Assembly (NCBI RefSeq): GCF_900102035.1
Contig: NZ_LT629689.1
Coordinates: 5,145,001 to 5,209,000 of the forward strand
Direction of reading: 5' to 3'
Source of the DNA: Pseudomonas extremaustralis
GTDB lineage: Bacteria; Pseudomonadota; Gammaproteobacteria; Pseudomonadales; Pseudomonadaceae
DNA length: 64,000 bases
Made by a program: the position numbers and the translations under genes. The notes beneath the pieces were generated by a model. That model did no database searches. It had not been told where the DNA came from and worked only from the letters and a program-made list of their open reading frames with translations. This document shows, one piece after another, positions 55,984 through 63,970 of the stretch. Every line of letters starts with the position of its first letter. Position 1 is the stretch's first letter.

Positions 55984-57351
55984 TTACAGGCGCAACAGGG
56001 TCTTCCAGGCGCGGTTCTGATACACCGCAATCGCTTGATGCATACGTGCATCCAACGATTCGTCGGTGATCGGCTGGTTGGCCAGCAGCGCCAGCTTGTT
56101 CAGCTCGCCATACAGACGGTCCAGTTCTGGAATGTCCACCACCTGACGCGCATGGTGCAGCCACGCCTGGATGCGTTCGATACGCGGCAGTTGCTCGGCC
56201 AAGTCTTCCGGTTGCTGCTGGTAACGCTGCAGCTGCAGGGCGACGGCATCGTCGGCCAACAGGCGTGGCAGCCAGTTGGTGATTTGCGCAGCACCCTGGC
56301 GGTTGCCACGCACATTGCGGTCGGCGGTCCAAGTGCGGTTCAGCAACCAGCGGGAGGTGTTCAGTGAGAACAGGCCCCAGCGCACGTCGGCCAATTCGTC
56401 GGCGAATTGCTCCGGCGCGGCTTTGCGGATGTCTTCATCGTCGTCACCGGCCTGGACCAGCGGGCGCCAGTCTTCCAGCAGGGCATCGAGTGCGCTGCGC
56501 AGTTCGCTGGTGGATTGACGCGGTGCGGCCTGGCCGAGGCTGCCGAGCAGGGCGCGCAATTCGCCGAGGTTTTCGACCCAGTCCTGCAACAGGCGCCAGT
56601 GGCCATTGAAACGGTATTGCTCGGCCAGGCGCTGGCTGCTGCCCAGCAGGTGCCACATGATCGCGGCGAAGGCGTCGTCCAGCGGCATTTCGGCGTGCAG
56701 CTGCGGTGCCGGCAGGCTCAGGGAGTAGCTGCTGGCGTCATACAGGCGGTAGCCGCGCTCAGCCTTGCTGATGTCACAGGGCATCAGTGCCAAGGTCGCC
56801 GCCAGCTCGGCGGCCAGCTCCAGCAGGGCAGCGGGTTCGCCTTCGCGCAGTTCCAGTTCCAGCTCGCAGATTTCTTCTTTCTGCTTGCCGGCGACCACAT
56901 GGCCCAGGTCCAGGGCGGCTTCGATCACCACCTTGGCCTTGCCGCGGCCCCAGGCGATTTCGGCGCGTTCGCGCACGAAGTCGGTGGTGAAGATCGGCTT
57001 GAGGGTCTTTTTGTCCAGCTCGGCGAGTTCCTCGGGCCAGCACTCGCCGTCGAGTTTCTTCACGTCGAGCTTGGCTTTGGGCAATTCCCAGTTGTATTCG
57101 TTACGTTCCGACAAGCCGGCGACGCTTTGGCCGCGGGTCTTGAGGGTCTGGATAATGTCGTCACCGTCCTTGCGCAAGCGCAGGGCGACTTTGGCGCGGG
57201 CCAGGTCGCGTTCAGGGGTGTCGAAGTACTGGTTCATCAACTCACGGCGTTCCCAGCCACTTTTGTTGCGTTTTTTCAGTAGCGGGTGCTCACGCAGCGC
57301 GGCGAGCGTTTCGCGGCTGACACGGAGCTTGATTTCGGTTTCTTTCTGCAT
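55984..57351 (-). CDS. CYTH-CHAD domain protein (YgiF-like triphosphatase)
   Basis: A 455-residue protein. The N-terminal CYTH domain (about 1-200) begins MQKETEIKLRVSRETLAAL with the ExExK metal/phosphate motif and has DDIIQTLKTRGQSVAGLSERNEYNWEL. The C-terminal CHAD domain (about 220-450) has helices with conserved basic residues (VRWGLFSLNTSRWLLNR, IQAWLHHARQVVD). E. coli YgiF has the same architecture and hydrolyses inorganic triphosphate; CHAD domains bind polyphosphate. It is divergent from argE. Confidence 0.92.
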   Translation of the reverse strand: MQKETEIKLRVSRETLAALREHPLLKKRNKSGWERRELMNQYFDTPERDLARAKVALRLRKDGDDIIQTLKTRGQSVAGLSERNEYNWELPKAKLDVKKLDGECWPEELAELDKKTLKPIFTTDFVRERAEIAWGRGKAKVVIEAALDLGHVVAGKQKEEICELELELREGEPAALLELAAELAATLALMPCDISKAERGYRLYDASSYSLSLPAPQLHAEMPLDDAFAAIMWHLLGSSQRLAEQYRFNGHWRLLQDWVENLGELRALLGSLGQAAPRQSTSELRSALDALLEDWRPLVQAGDDDEDIRKAAPEQFADELADVRWGLFSLNTSRWLLNRTWTADRNVRGNRQGAAQITNWLPRLLADDAVALQLQRYQQQPEDLAEQLPRIERIQAWLHHARQVVDIPELDRLYGELNKLALLANQPITDESLDARMHQAIAVYQNRAWKTLLRL

Positions 57352-57449
57352 GGCCGGAAAATCCAGGATCGGGAGCGCAGCCGGGGAAAAGAGAGGCTGC
57401 CAAGGTCGTGCAGTGTACAGGACTGCGCCCGGCAACGCGCCGCAACGGT

Positions 57450-57478
57450 TTATTGTGTCGCACCGATGCCTTTATAGT
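57450..57478 (+). promoter_or_regulatory. Likely argE promoter
   Basis: -10 TATAGT (57473-57478) with -35-like TTATTG (57450-57455) and 17-bp spacing, about 30 bp upstream of the argE start. The -35 is poor; no ArgR box was resolved. Confidence 0.5.
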
Positions 57479-57509
57479 GAGGTTCATCCGGGAAGTAGGG
57501 AGACCGCGC

Positions 57510-58658
57510 ATGCCGTTACCGTCCATGAAAGAGCAATTCGCCGCCTTGATTGCCACGCCGTCGGTCAGTTGCACCCAAGCGTCTCTCGACCAGAGCAACC
57601 GTCCGGTGATCGACCTGCTCGCCAGTTGGCTGGGCGATCTGGGCTTCGCCATCGACATCCAGCCCGTCAGCCCCGGCAAGTTCAATCTGCTTGCCAGCTT
57701 CGGCACAGGCCCTGGTGGCCTGGTGCTGGCCGGTCATAGCGATACCGTCCCGTATGACGCCGCATTGTGGAAGACCGATCCGCTCAAGCTGACGGAAGTC
57801 GACGGCCGCTGGGTAGGACTGGGCAGCTGCGATATGAAGGGCTTTTTCGCACTGGCCATCGAAGCGGTGTTGCCGCTGCTGGATCAACCGTTCAAGCAGC
57901 CGTTGCTGATCCTCGCCACTTGCGATGAAGAAAGCTCGATGTCCGGGGCCCGTGCGCTGGCCGCCGCCGGCCGTCCGTTGGGCCGCGCGGCGGTGATTGG
58001 TGAGCCGACCGGCCTCAAGCCGATCCGCTTGCACAAAGGCGTGATGATGGAACGCATCGACATCCTCGGTCGCAGCGGCCATTCGTCGGACCCGAGCCTG
58101 GGCCACAGCGCCCTGGAAGCCATGCACGACGCCATCGGCGAACTGCGTGGCCTGCGTCTGGCCTGGCAGCGCGAGTACCGCAACCCACAGTTCAGCGTGC
58201 CGCAACCGACCCTGAATTTCGGCTGCATCCATGGTGGCGATAACCCCAACCGCATCTGTGGCCAGTGTTCCCTGGAGTTCGACCTGCGGCCCTTGCCTGG
58301 CATGGACCCGCAGGTGCTGCGCGCGGCGATCCGGCAGAAGCTCGAACCCGTGGCCGAGCGCCATAAGGTGAAGATCGACTATGCGCCGCTGTTCGCCGAA
58401 GTGCCGCCGTTCGAGCAGGCCGAAGACGCAGAGCTGGTACGGGTCGCTGAGCGATTGACCGGTCATCGTGCCGAAGCAGTAGCGTTTGGCACCGAAGCGC
58501 CTTATCTTCAGCGCCTTGGTTGTGAAACCCTGGTGCTTGGCCCCGGCGATATCGCCTGCGCCCACCAGCCGGGCGAGTACCTCGAAATGTCACGCTTGAC
58601 GCCTACAGTGCGTCTATTGCGGGAACTGATCGAGCATTACTGCCTGACACCTGCCTAA
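57510..58658 (+). CDS. argE: Acetylornithine deacetylase
   Basis: A 382-residue M20-family zinc enzyme that frees ornithine from N-acetylornithine. Start MPLPSMKEQFAALIATPSVSCTQ with GTAGGGAGA upstream. The metal site is visible as LVLAGHSDTVPYD (His, Asp), GLGSCDMKGFFAL, ILATCDEESSMSGARAL (Glu-Glu) and VIGEPTGLKPI, with ARMK-type LHKGVMMERIDILGRSGHSS. argA follows in the same direction after 133 bp. Pseudomonas mostly recycles the acetyl group by ArgJ, so argE may serve another flux. Confidence 0.93.
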   Translation: MPLPSMKEQFAALIATPSVSCTQASLDQSNRPVIDLLASWLGDLGFAIDIQPVSPGKFNLLASFGTGPGGLVLAGHSDTVPYDAALWKTDPLKLTEVDGRWVGLGSCDMKGFFALAIEAVLPLLDQPFKQPLLILATCDEESSMSGARALAAAGRPLGRAAVIGEPTGLKPIRLHKGVMMERIDILGRSGHSSDPSLGHSALEAMHDAIGELRGLRLAWQREYRNPQFSVPQPTLNFGCIHGGDNPNRICGQCSLEFDLRPLPGMDPQVLRAAIRQKLEPVAERHKVKIDYAPLFAEVPPFEQAEDAELVRVAERLTGHRAEAVAFGTEAPYLQRLGCETLVLGPGDIACAHQPGEYLEMSRLTPTVRLLRELIEHYCLTPA

Positions 58659-58695
58659 TTTGATCCCCACCCATTCGTACATAAGGAGAGCGAGC

Positions 58696-58722
58696 GTGTC
58701 GCCAAGCCTGTTCCGACGATAA
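58696..58722 (+). CDS. Candidate 8-codon arginine leader peptide upstream of argA
   Basis: A GTG start with AAGGAGAG (58683-58690) 5 nt upstream, the strongest ribosome binding site in this region, opens a frame GTG TCG CCA AGC CTG TTC CGA CGA TAA. It encodes MSPSLFRR and ends with two CGA arginine codons directly before the stop. The argA start, 69 bp later, has only a weak site (CAGG). CAGGC at 58778-58782, which overlaps that weak site, can pair with GCCTG inside the leader (58706-58710) or just after it (58729-58733). Arginine-dependent translation control of argA is inferred. Confidence 0.5.
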   Translation: MSPSLFRR

Positions 58723-58791
58723 CCATCAGCCTGCTGTGCGTTTTCACGACTCATCCTTTTTCGGCTGCTTTTTATTACAGGCCCAGGTTCC

Positions 58792-60090
58792 ATGCCCGAT
58801 TACGTCAATTGGCTTCGTCACGCTTCGCCCTACATCAACGCTCACCGGGACTGCACCTTTGTGGTCATGCTGCCCGGCGATGGTGTGGATCATCCGAACT
58901 TCGGCAATATCGTCCACGACCTGGTGCTGCTCCACAGCCTGGGCGTGCGGCTGGTGCTGGTCCACGGTTCGCGCCCACAGATCGAAGCGCGCCTTGACGC
59001 GCGCGGCCTCACCCCGGTTTACCACAAGGGCCTGCGCATCACCGATGCCGCAACCCTGGAGTGCGTGATCGACGCGGTCGGCCAACTGCGTATTGCCATT
59101 GAAGCGCGCCTGTCGATGGACATGGCGTCGTCGCCGATGCAGGGCTCGCGCCTGCGCGTGGCCAGCGGCAATCTGGTGACGGCCCGCCCGATCGGTGTGC
59201 TGGAAGGCGTGGATTACCACCACACCGGCGAAGTGCGCCGCGTCGACCGCAAGGGTATCAATCGCCTGCTGGACGAGCGCTCCATCGTGCTGCTGTCGCC
59301 CCTGGGTTATTCGCCCACTGGCGAGATTTTCAACCTGGCCTGCGAAGACGTCGCCACCCGCGCCGCCATCGATCTGGCGGCCGACAAGCTCCTGCTGTTC
59401 GGCGCCGATCCCGGTCTGATCGACGAAAATGGCCGTCTGGTGCGCGAGTTGCGTCCGCAGCAAGTGCCAGCGCATTTGCTGCGCCTGGGCAGCAACTACC
59501 AGGCTGAATTGCTCGATGCGGCCGCCGAAGCTTGCCGTGGCGGGGTAGGGCGCAGCCATATCGTCAGTTATGTCGAAGACGGTGCCTTGCTCACCGAACT
59601 GTTCACCCGGGACGGCGGCGGTACGCTGGTGGCCCAGGAGCAATTCGAGCTGGTGCGCGAGGCGGCGATCGAAGACGTCGGCGGCTTGCTCGACCTTATC
59701 AGTCCGCTGGAAGAACAGGGCATCCTGGTACGCCGTTCGCGGGAAGTGCTGGAGCGCGAGATCGAGCAGTTCAGCGTCGTCGAACGCGAAGGCATGATCA
59801 TCGCCTGCGCGGCGCTGTATCAAATTGCCGATTCGGATGCGGGGGAGCTGGCGTGCCTGGCGGTCAACCCGGAGTACCGCCACGGCAGGCGCGGCGATGA
59901 GCTGCTGGAGCGCATCGAGGCCCGTGCGCGGGCACAGGGTTTGAAGACGCTGTTCGTACTCACCACACGCACAGCGCACTGGTTCCGCGAGCGCGGCTTT
60001 GTGCCTAGCAGCGTGGAGCGCCTGCCTTCGGCGCGGGCATCGCTGTACAACTATCAGCGTAACTCGAAGATTTTCGAGAAAGCCCTGTAA
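58792..60090 (+). CDS. argA: N-acetylglutamate synthase
   Basis: A 432-residue enzyme, first step of arginine synthesis. The amino-acid kinase-like domain (about 1-290) has NIVHDLVLLHSLGVRLVLVHGSRPQIEARL and ADKLLLFGADPGLIDENGRLVREL and normally binds arginine as feedback inhibitor. The GNAT acetyltransferase domain (about 295-432) has LACLAVNPEYRHGRRGDELLERIEARARAQG for acetyl-CoA and ends FRERGFVPSSVERLPSARASLYNYQRNSK. Start MPDYVNWLRHASPYINAHRDCTF. A possible leader peptide lies upstream; a hairpin follows the stop. Confidence 0.95.
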   Translation: MPDYVNWLRHASPYINAHRDCTFVVMLPGDGVDHPNFGNIVHDLVLLHSLGVRLVLVHGSRPQIEARLDARGLTPVYHKGLRITDAATLECVIDAVGQLRIAIEARLSMDMASSPMQGSRLRVASGNLVTARPIGVLEGVDYHHTGEVRRVDRKGINRLLDERSIVLLSPLGYSPTGEIFNLACEDVATRAAIDLAADKLLLFGADPGLIDENGRLVRELRPQQVPAHLLRLGSNYQAELLDAAAEACRGGVGRSHIVSYVEDGALLTELFTRDGGGTLVAQEQFELVREAAIEDVGGLLDLISPLEEQGILVRRSREVLEREIEQFSVVEREGMIIACAALYQIADSDAGELACLAVNPEYRHGRRGDELLERIEARARAQGLKTLFVLTTRTAHWFRERGFVPSSVERLPSARASLYNYQRNSKIFEKAL

Positions 60091-60111
60091 ACACCTGCCC
60101 CGCCGCTATTG

Positions 60112-60135
60112 AGCCAGCGCCTGTGGGCGCTGGCT
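60112..60135 (+). terminator. Hairpin after argA
   Basis: AGCCAGCGCC-TGTG-GGCGCTGGCT, a 10-bp perfect stem with 4-nt loop, 22 bp after the argA stop, followed by TGTCTGTC (not a full T-run). Confidence 0.7.
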
Positions 60136-60738
60136 TGTCTGTCGATGACTTGGTCGCTCAAGCTTTTGGGGCGCGTCTGTGTGTTTCCCCATTCACTGCT
60201 ACAGTTTCAGAATTCTTGACTTTGAGCCGGATCGATCAGGGCCCAGAGGGGTAAATTGCGCGAAGTTTTCGTGGGCAGACGGTTGCACCGGCGGCGTCGA
60301 TACCACCTTGAAATATTAGTGATACAAAAACTGTAACAAATTGACTGGAAAATCGGCGTTTGGCCATGATGGCCTCGTTTTTTCTGATCCTGGTTGACGT
60401 ATGTAATGCCGCGTTCAAGCCTAAAAGATCTAAAAGGCTCATAAAAAATACCCTTTAGGAATTAGCTTATGCGACGACTCGTCTACTCTGACGTGCCCGA
60501 CTCATGCCAAGGCTTATTCCGAAATTGTATGAAAAAGGATGAAATAATTCTTTTTGGGTGTATGAAAAACTCATTACCCTGCAAGGACCAAATCAACTGC
60601 GATTAGACGAAGGTAGTAGACACATAAGGTTACGATTGACTTGTTGGTCACTATGCGGTGCTAATCGCGCATCTGTGGATCGCGGGCGTCAGACCCGGGA
60701 CCAAAGAAATACAAAAATTAGAAAAAGAGGAGCGGTAC
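60136..60738 (+). promoter_or_regulatory. Long AT-rich leader/control region of porin gene
   Basis: About 600 bp without a confident gene; AT-rich from about 60310. The best ORF is a 45-codon plus-strand frame at 60469-60606 (ATG with AGGA 8 nt upstream), whose product starts MRRLVYSDVPDSCQGLFRNC and holds five cysteines. It is unsupported otherwise. Just before the porin start the RNA is purine-rich with A-R-N triplets (ACAAAAATTAGAAAAAGAGG, 60711-60730), the type of sequence bound by Hfq/Crc in pseudomonads. Confidence 0.45.
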
Positions 60739-62097
60739 ATGAAGAAGTCCAATTTGGCACTGGCTGTAGCTTTGGGCGCAATCGCCCAGCATGCAGGCGC
60801 TGCTGGTTTCATCGAAGACAGCCACGCCACACTGAGTGCGCGTAACTTTTACATCAACACCGATAACCGTGATGGTGCTCCAACGGCGAGCAGTCGTAGT
60901 AAAAACGCCGAGTGGGGCCAAGGCTTCGATCTGCGTTTCATCTCGGGTTACACCCAAGGTACCGTTCAGTTCGGCGTTGATGCGATCGGCCTGTATGGCG
61001 TGCGTCTGGACTCCAGCCGCGAAAACCACGGTAACTACAGTGGCACTGCTTCCGGCGGTACCATCTTCCCAAGCGATGGCAACAAGGCCGTCAACGATTT
61101 CGCCAGCCTGGGCGTGACCGGCAAGGTCAAGATCTCCCAAACCGAATTGAAACTGGGCACCCTGCAGCCTAAGTTGCCCGTTATCGTGACCAACGATGGT
61201 CGTATGCTGCCGCAAACGTTCCAAGGTGGTCAGATCACCTCTAACGAGATCAAGGATTTGACTCTGGTTGGTGGTCAGATTGAAAAGGCTAAGGGGCGTA
61301 ACTCCAGCAATAACGAAAACCTGTCGATTGCCGGTGCCAACGCTAGTTCTAACTACAACACCGGCAAATTTAGCAATAAGTTCTACTACGCTGGTGGTGA
61401 CTACAAGCTCACCAAAGATCTGACTGCCCAGTACTACTACGGCAACCTGGAAGACTTCTACAAGCAGCACTTCCTGGGGCTGACTCACAACTGGGCCATC
61501 GGTCCGGGCGTGTTGAAGTCTGACCTGCGTTATTTCAACAGCTCTGACGATGGTAAGAACGGCAACACCGCCGCTTACTACACCAGCGGTAACTACAATG
61601 GTTTCGCCAGCGGTAAGGGCAAGGTCGACAACAACCTGTACAGCGGCCTGTTCCTGTACACCGTTGCCGGTCACACCTTCGGTGGTGGTTATCAGGTCAG
61701 CAACGGCAGCAGCGACTTCCCTTGGTTGAACCAGGGCGACGGTTCGTCGGCTTACCTGACAACTGACATGCAGATCCAGAAGTTCGCCCGTGCCGGCGAG
61801 CGTACCTGGCAAGCTCGCTACGCTTATGACTTCGCTACAGTCGGCGTACCTGGCCTGACTGCCGGTGTTATCTACCTCAAGGGTAGCGATATCGACACCG
61901 TTACTGCTTCGCGCACTGAAATTACCGGCCAATCCGAGTGGGAACGTGACATCACGCTCGCCTACGTAATTCCAGAAGGCCCGCTGAAAAACCTCGGCTT
62001 TGCCTGGAAAAACGCAATGTGGCGTACCGACCTGGCGAATACCCGTTCCCAGGACGAAAACCGTCTGATCGTCAGCTACACCCTGCCACTGTTCTAG
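60739..62097 (+). CDS. OprD-family outer-membrane porin (OprE/OprQ-like)
   Basis: A 452-residue porin, signal peptide MKKSNLALAVALGAIAQHAGA (cut before AGF). The mature start FIEDSHATLSARNFYINTDNRDG is the OprD-family pattern, closest in my memory to OprE/OprQ. It continues with WGQGFDLRFISGYTQGTVQFGVDAIGLYGVRLDS and ends with strand LIVSYTLPLF and terminal Phe. GAGGAG precedes the start. These porins pass small nutrients; the substrate is unknown. It sits between argA and the sulfonate genes without obvious functional link. Confidence 0.92.
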   Translation: MKKSNLALAVALGAIAQHAGAAGFIEDSHATLSARNFYINTDNRDGAPTASSRSKNAEWGQGFDLRFISGYTQGTVQFGVDAIGLYGVRLDSSRENHGNYSGTASGGTIFPSDGNKAVNDFASLGVTGKVKISQTELKLGTLQPKLPVIVTNDGRMLPQTFQGGQITSNEIKDLTLVGGQIEKAKGRNSSNNENLSIAGANASSNYNTGKFSNKFYYAGGDYKLTKDLTAQYYYGNLEDFYKQHFLGLTHNWAIGPGVLKSDLRYFNSSDDGKNGNTAAYYTSGNYNGFASGKGKVDNNLYSGLFLYTVAGHTFGGGYQVSNGSSDFPWLNQGDGSSAYLTTDMQIQKFARAGERTWQARYAYDFATVGVPGLTAGVIYLKGSDIDTVTASRTEITGQSEWERDITLAYVIPEGPLKNLGFAWKNAMWRTDLANTRSQDENRLIVSYTLPLF

Positions 62098-62129
62098 TAG
62101 CGTGAAGCTGTTGTAAGACTGTAAACCCT

Positions 62130-62148
62130 GCCCGGCGCAACGCCGGGC
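62130..62148 (+). terminator. Hairpin after porin gene
   Basis: GCCCGGCG-CAA-CGCCGGGC, an 8-bp perfect stem, 32 bp after the porin stop. No T-run follows, so it may stabilise the mRNA end rather than terminate. Confidence 0.55.
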
Positions 62149-62288
62149 AAGGTGTCTTGCTTTTCAAGTCGGGCTCAACCCCCGCAAGCCCTTCCTGAAC
62201 CCCTCTTTTGCAGCGTCTCAAGGCCTTCTCGAACCTTGGAGCGAATGTTGGCCCTCGCCTGTTTCCCGGTCCAGTGAACACATTTTTA

Positions 62289-62299
62289 ATATTCCTTTA
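62289..62299 (+). promoter_or_regulatory. Shared motif upstream of lsfA
   Basis: ATATTCCTTTA, 88 bp before the lsfA start, in an AT-rich stretch. A near copy (ATATTCTTTTA) lies upstream of ssuE at 63152-63162. A common activator site for sulfate-starvation control is inferred. Confidence 0.4.
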
Positions 62300-62387
62300 T
62301 CGTCTAGATAAATCGATATTTATTCTTTTTAAAATATCCACAACCGATGCACAGTGAGCTCCATAAGCACTCATCAGGAGCCACACC

Positions 62388-63026
62388 ATGAGCCTAAGAC
62401 TGGGCGATATCGCCCCCGACTTCGAACAGGATTCCAGCGCCGGCAAGATCCGTTTCCACGAATGGCTGGGCGACAGCTGGGGTGTGTTGTTTTCCCACCC
62501 GGCGGACTTCACTCCGGTCTGCACCACCGAGTTGGGGTTCACCGCCAAGCTCAAGGACGAATTCGCCAAGCGCGGCGTCAAGGCCATTGCCCTGTCGGTG
62601 GACCCGGTGGACTCGCACCACAAGTGGATCGAAGACATCAACGAAACCCAGCACACCGTCGTCAATTTCCCGATCCTGGCCGATGCCGACCGCAAGGTCT
62701 CGGACCTCTACGACCTGATCCACCCGAACGCCAGCGACACCCTGACCGTGCGTTCCTTGTTCGTGATCGACCCGAACAAGAAGATCCGCCTGACCATCAC
62801 CTACCCGGCCAGCACCGGACGCAACTTCCACGAAATCCTGCGGGTGATCGACTCGCTGCAACTGACCGACCACTACAAAGTCGCCACGCCCGCCAACTGG
62901 CAGGACGGTGATGAAGTGGTGATCGTGCCGTCGCTCAAGGACGAGGAAGAAATCAAGAAACGTTTTCCCAAGGGGTATCGGGCGGTGAAGCCATATCTGC
63001 GGCTGACACCGCAACCCAATCGCTGA
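62388..63026 (+). CDS. lsfA: 1-Cys peroxiredoxin LsfA
   Basis: A 212-residue Prx6-type peroxiredoxin, MSLRLGDIAPDFEQDSSAGKIRFHEWLGD. The peroxidatic cysteine is in SHPADFTPVCTTELGFTAK near residue 45. Only one conserved catalytic cysteine is present, and DGDEVVIVPS with a C-terminal PYLRLTPQPNR tail fits the 1-Cys group. LsfA is made in Pseudomonas during sulfur limitation and detoxifies peroxides, which fits its place before ssuE-ssuA. Confidence 0.92.
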   Translation: MSLRLGDIAPDFEQDSSAGKIRFHEWLGDSWGVLFSHPADFTPVCTTELGFTAKLKDEFAKRGVKAIALSVDPVDSHHKWIEDINETQHTVVNFPILADADRKVSDLYDLIHPNASDTLTVRSLFVIDPNKKIRLTITYPASTGRNFHEILRVIDSLQLTDHYKVATPANWQDGDEVVIVPSLKDEEEIKKRFPKGYRAVKPYLRLTPQPNR

Positions 63027-63038
63027 AACAGGACCGAT

Positions 63039-63064
63039 GTGGGAGGGGGCTTGCTCCCTCCCAC
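63039..63064. repeat. Single REP palindrome
   Basis: GTGGGAGGG-GGCTTGCT-CCCTCCCAC with perfect 9-bp arms, 12 bp after the lsfA stop. Confidence 0.88.
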
Positions 63065-63104
63065 CCGTTGATCGCATTTCAAAGTACACATAACAGGGGT
63101 TTTG

Positions 63105-63129
63105 AGGCCGTTTCGACGGCCTTTTTTTT
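63105..63129 (+). terminator. Rho-independent terminator of lsfA
   Basis: AGGCCGT-TTCG-ACGGCCT hairpin (7-bp stem, stable UUCG tetraloop) followed by T8. It separates lsfA from ssuE, which must therefore have its own promoter. Confidence 0.93.
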
Positions 63130-63151
63130 CGCCTGGCGATTCATGATCCTT

Positions 63152-63162
63152 ATATTCTTTTA
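63152..63162 (+). promoter_or_regulatory. Shared motif upstream of ssuE
   Basis: ATATTCTTTTA, near copy of the motif upstream of lsfA, 119 bp before ssuE. It is part of a dyad TATTC-TTTTAAG-GAATA. Confidence 0.4.
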
Positions 63163-63185
63163 AGGAATAAACAAATGAAAAAATA

Positions 63186-63207
63186 AGATTTATAGATATA
63201 TAAATCT
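63186..63207. promoter_or_regulatory. AT-rich palindrome upstream of ssuE
   Basis: GATTTATA-GATA-TATAAATC at 63187-63206, extended to 9-bp perfect arms by the flanking A and T. It lies 75-96 bp upstream of the ssuE start, in a position fit for an operator or activator site of the sulfonate operon. Confidence 0.5.
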
Positions 63208-63281
63208 GCTGATAAGGTCTGTTCCATCTTGGCGCTATCGCCACACAGCGAACCGCCGACACTTGCTCAAGGAATACCTGC

Positions 63282-63875
63282 ATGCTGGTCGTAACACTTG
63301 GAGGCAGTCCCAGCCAACGTTCCCGCTCCGGGGTCTTGCTGGATAAAACCCGTCAGTGGTTGCAAGACAAAGGTGTGGAAGTGGTGAGTTACCAGATACG
63401 GGACTTCCCGGCCGAAGACTTGCTGCACGCGCGCTTCGACAGCCCCAAGGTCATCGACCTGCTGCAACAGGTGGCCAACGCCGATGGCCTGGTCATCGCC
63501 ACCCCGGTGTACAAGGCTTCGTTTTCCGGCGCGCTGAAAACCGTACTCGACCTGCTGCCCGAACGCGCCCTGGCCCACAAGATTGTGTTGCCCATAGCCA
63601 CCGGCGGCAGCATCGCCCACATGCTGGCGGTGGACTACGCCTTGAAGCCGGTGCTGTCGGCGCTCAAGGCCCAGGAATTGCTCCACGGGATTTTTGCCGA
63701 AGACAGCCAGATCGCCTATGGCGAAGGCAGTGCCCAGGCGCAACTGGTGCCGGTACTCGAACACCGTTTGCACGAGGCCCTGGAGACGCTCTACAGCGCC
63801 ATGGCCCGACGCCCGAAACCTTTGGACCCTCATGTGTTGAATGAGCGTCTGTTGAGTGCTCGCTGGAGCATCTGA
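63282..63875 (+). CDS. ssuE: NADPH-dependent FMN reductase SsuE
   Basis: A 197-residue flavodoxin-like reductase, [27 protein letters not shown]. It supplies reduced FMN to the alkanesulfonate monooxygenase SsuD. Flavin/phosphate loop is [33 protein letters not shown] and [23 protein letters not shown] match SsuE. It is the first gene of the ssu operon; ssuA begins 95 bp downstream. Confidence 0.95.
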   Translation: MLVVTLGGSPSQRSRSGVLLDKTRQWLQDKGVEVVSYQIRDFPAEDLLHARFDSPKVIDLLQQVANADGLVIATPVYKASFSGALKTVLDLLPERALAHKIVLPIATGGSIAHMLAVDYALKPVLSALKAQELLHGIFAEDSQIAYGEGSAQAQLVPVLEHRLHEALETLYSAMARRPKPLDPHVLNERLLSARWSI

Positions 63876-63970
63876 GCCTTACCGATACAACGAAGTACTC
63901 ACCTTACTCAGCCGCCAACGGCCAAGCAGGTGCAGCCAACCCCCTCATCGCACTATTTGGAGAGAGCGCC

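Noticed and set aside
60236..60442. 68-codon minus-strand ORF in the gap after argA
   Set aside because: No convincing ribosome binding site or coding pattern; product unlike known proteins.
60718..61932. 404-codon minus-strand ORF opposite the porin
   Set aside because: The plus strand has a perfect signal peptide, porin motifs and an SD; this is the shadow.
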